64,000 bases of DNA, taken from positions 32,075-96,074 of the forward strand of contig DMEU01000004.1 in NCBI GenBank assembly GCA_003451585.1. The letters are read 5' to 3'. This DNA comes from Candidatus Omnitrophota bacterium (lineage in GTDB: Bacteria; Omnitrophota; Gorgyraeia; Velamenicoccales; Velamenicoccaceae). A model generated the notes under the pieces. It was given only the letters and a program-made list of their open reading frames with translations, was not told the DNA's origin and made no database searches. Below, in pieces: positions 63,488-64,000 of this stretch (positions are counted from its first letter, which is position 1; every line of letters starts with the position of its first letter). The translations under genes were made by a program, and so were the position numbers.

Positions 63488-63589
63488 ATTTTGGGGACGT
63501 CGCTTAGCCTGGTTTTCCCGCCTTCGTGCAGAGCACTACGGCGGGATCCCGCCAGAACACGAAGTGTGTAGGCGGGAAAGGCCCTTGAT
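63488..63589 (+). pseudogene. 5' fragment of tRNA-Asp, interrupted by a 62-bp palindromic element
   Basis: 63488-63515 equals 63837-63864 (leader plus acceptor and D-arm start, GGGGACGTCGCTTAGCC), and 63578-63589 equals 63865-63876 (AAGGCCCTTGAT). Between them sits a 62-bp insert (63516-63577) made of two hairpins, each bounded by TCCCGCC and GGCGGGA. Without the insert the fragment is an exact 40-bp copy of the intact tRNA-Asp up to the first base of the anticodon loop. Confidence 0.85.
63516..63577. mobile_element. 62-bp double-hairpin palindromic element in the tRNA fragment
   Basis: Two tandem hairpins sharing a central GGCGGGATCCCGCC palindrome. First stem inner part GTGC/GCAC, second ACAC/GTGT. 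It splits the D-loop of the tRNA-Asp fragment cleanly, as shown by comparison with the intact copy at 63842. Confidence 0.75.
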
Positions 63590-63595
63590 AAGTAA

Positions 63596-63835
63596 ATGTA
63601 TTTTGTCTATATAATAAAGAGTCGAAAGAACGATCGGTTCTATATTGGTTCGGCCCAGGATGTCAAAGAGCGTTTAAGACAGCATGAACGAGGCAAGACG
63701 AGATCACTGAAGAATAAGGGGCCGTTCGATATAATTCGCATAGAAGAATTTGAAACCCGCACTGAAGCTTTCTCAAGAGAGCGTCAGATAAAGCGATATA
63801 AGGGCGGGCAGGCATTTAAGAAGCTTATAGCATGA
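63596..63835 (+). CDS. GIY-YIG single-domain nuclease
   Basis: 79 residues, the normal size for the stand-alone GIY-YIG (UPF0213/YhbQ-like) family. VYIIKS and FYIGSAQD hold the two Tyr. RLRQHERG holds the Arg and EAFSRERQIKRYK the metal-binding Glu. No ribosome-binding site is obvious. The gene fills the space between a 5' fragment of tRNA-Asp and the intact tRNA-Asp, its stop codon lying 6 bases before the mature tRNA. See findings for the insertion model. Confidence 0.9.
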   Translation: MYFVYIIKSRKNDRFYIGSAQDVKERLRQHERGKTRSLKNKGPFDIIRIEEFETRTEAFSRERQIKRYKGGQAFKKLIA

Positions 63836-63841
63836 GATTTT

Positions 63842-63920
63842 GGGGACGTCGCTTAGCCTGGTTTAAGGCCCTTGATTGTCGATCAAGTGATCGTGGGTTC
63901 GAATCCCATCGTCCCCGCCA
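63842..63920 (+). tRNA. tRNA-Asp (anticodon GTC), CCA encoded
   Basis: Acceptor GGGGACG pairs with CGTCCCC, discriminator G, then CCA. D-stem GCTT/AGGC with one G-T pair. Anticodon arm CTTGA-TTGTCGA-TCAAG gives anticodon GTC. T-arm GTGGG-TTCGAAT-CCCAT. Its first 35 bases and 5 bases of leader are duplicated upstream. Confidence 0.95.
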
Positions 63921-63923
63921 TTC

Positions 63924-63954
63924 TACTTCGCCGTGGTGCTTACGCCCACGGCTT
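63924..63954. repeat. Hairpin after tRNA-Asp
   Basis: CTACTTCGCCGTGG and CCCACGGCTTCGTAG form an imperfect stem (approx. 63923-63959). The CTTCG and GCCGTGG words resemble the palindromic element at 63516. It could be a terminator or another copy of a palindromic element. Confidence 0.45.
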
Positions 63955-64000
63955 CGTAGCAATTAGAGCAGTTTGGAAATTAGGGACAGCCACTATTTAT

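Overview
The window looks like a contig from an anaerobic, Gram-negative-type bacterium of an uncultivated lineage. My best guess is Candidatus Omnitrophota (OP3) or a relative. This is inferred from gene content: a V/A-type ATPase of the operon form with a DUF2764 protein, a type 1B dihydroorotate dehydrogenase with PyrK, endonuclease Q, several U32 and radical-SAM enzymes, and two S23-type four-helix-bundle genes. No rRNA gene is present to settle the taxonomy. Almost all genes lie on the + strand in tightly packed operons with many 4-base ATGA/GTGA overlaps.

Layout. (1) About 1-10 kb: end of a radical SAM/SPASM gene, a membrane-anchored sulfatase-fold protein, a YfhO-like membrane protein, two tandem B12-type radical SAM enzymes, an acyl-AMP ligase, a WecD-like double GNAT protein and a GT2 glycosyltransferase, closed by a palindrome. 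(2) About 10-24 kb: a new promoter, then a U32 protein, a second sulfatase-fold protein, a PaaK/LuxE-like adenylating enzyme, two more U32 paralogues around a reverse-strand methyltransferase, a GT39-like protein, an ABC ATPase and permease without a binding protein, a radical SAM/SPASM protein, a second YfhO-like protein and a second GT2. Together these two blocks look like an undescribed biosynthetic and export locus for a glycosylated, acylated or aminoacylated envelope compound. The product is unknown. (3) About 24-36 kb: a 3642-residue secreted beta-domain protein, an S23 cassette and a small membrane protein that may be its partner. (4) About 36-42 kb: a glycine-zipper lipoprotein, phhB, a ferritin-like protein, glmS, a second S23 cassette, rsmI and a GT-C membrane protein. 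(5) About 42.6-55.8 kb: a complete de novo UMP pathway (pyrR, pyrB, pyrC, carA, carB, pyrK, pyrD, pyrF) behind a PyrR-type attenuator, interrupted by endonuclease Q, tRNA-Arg and two exported proteins. (6) About 55.8-63.1 kb: the V-type ATPase operon E-DUF2764-A-B-D-I-K. (7) About 63.1-64 kb: tRNA-Val and tRNA-Asp, both accompanied by tRNA fragments and inserted elements.

Most interesting layer. Two kinds of small invasive cassette run through an otherwise ordinary chromosome. The first is a set of arrays of degenerate 7-8 nt words whose core is TAG or TAA. They sit exactly between genes, often starting on the upstream stop codon. They bracket both S23 genes as inverted repeats, occur alone at other junctions, and once sit inside the pyrK reading frame, where one word deviates just where the consensus would create a stop codon. 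The second is a GIY-YIG nuclease gene inserted into the anticodon loop of tRNA-Asp. It is flanked by a 40-bp duplication of the 5' part of the tRNA, so that a complete tRNA is rebuilt downstream.
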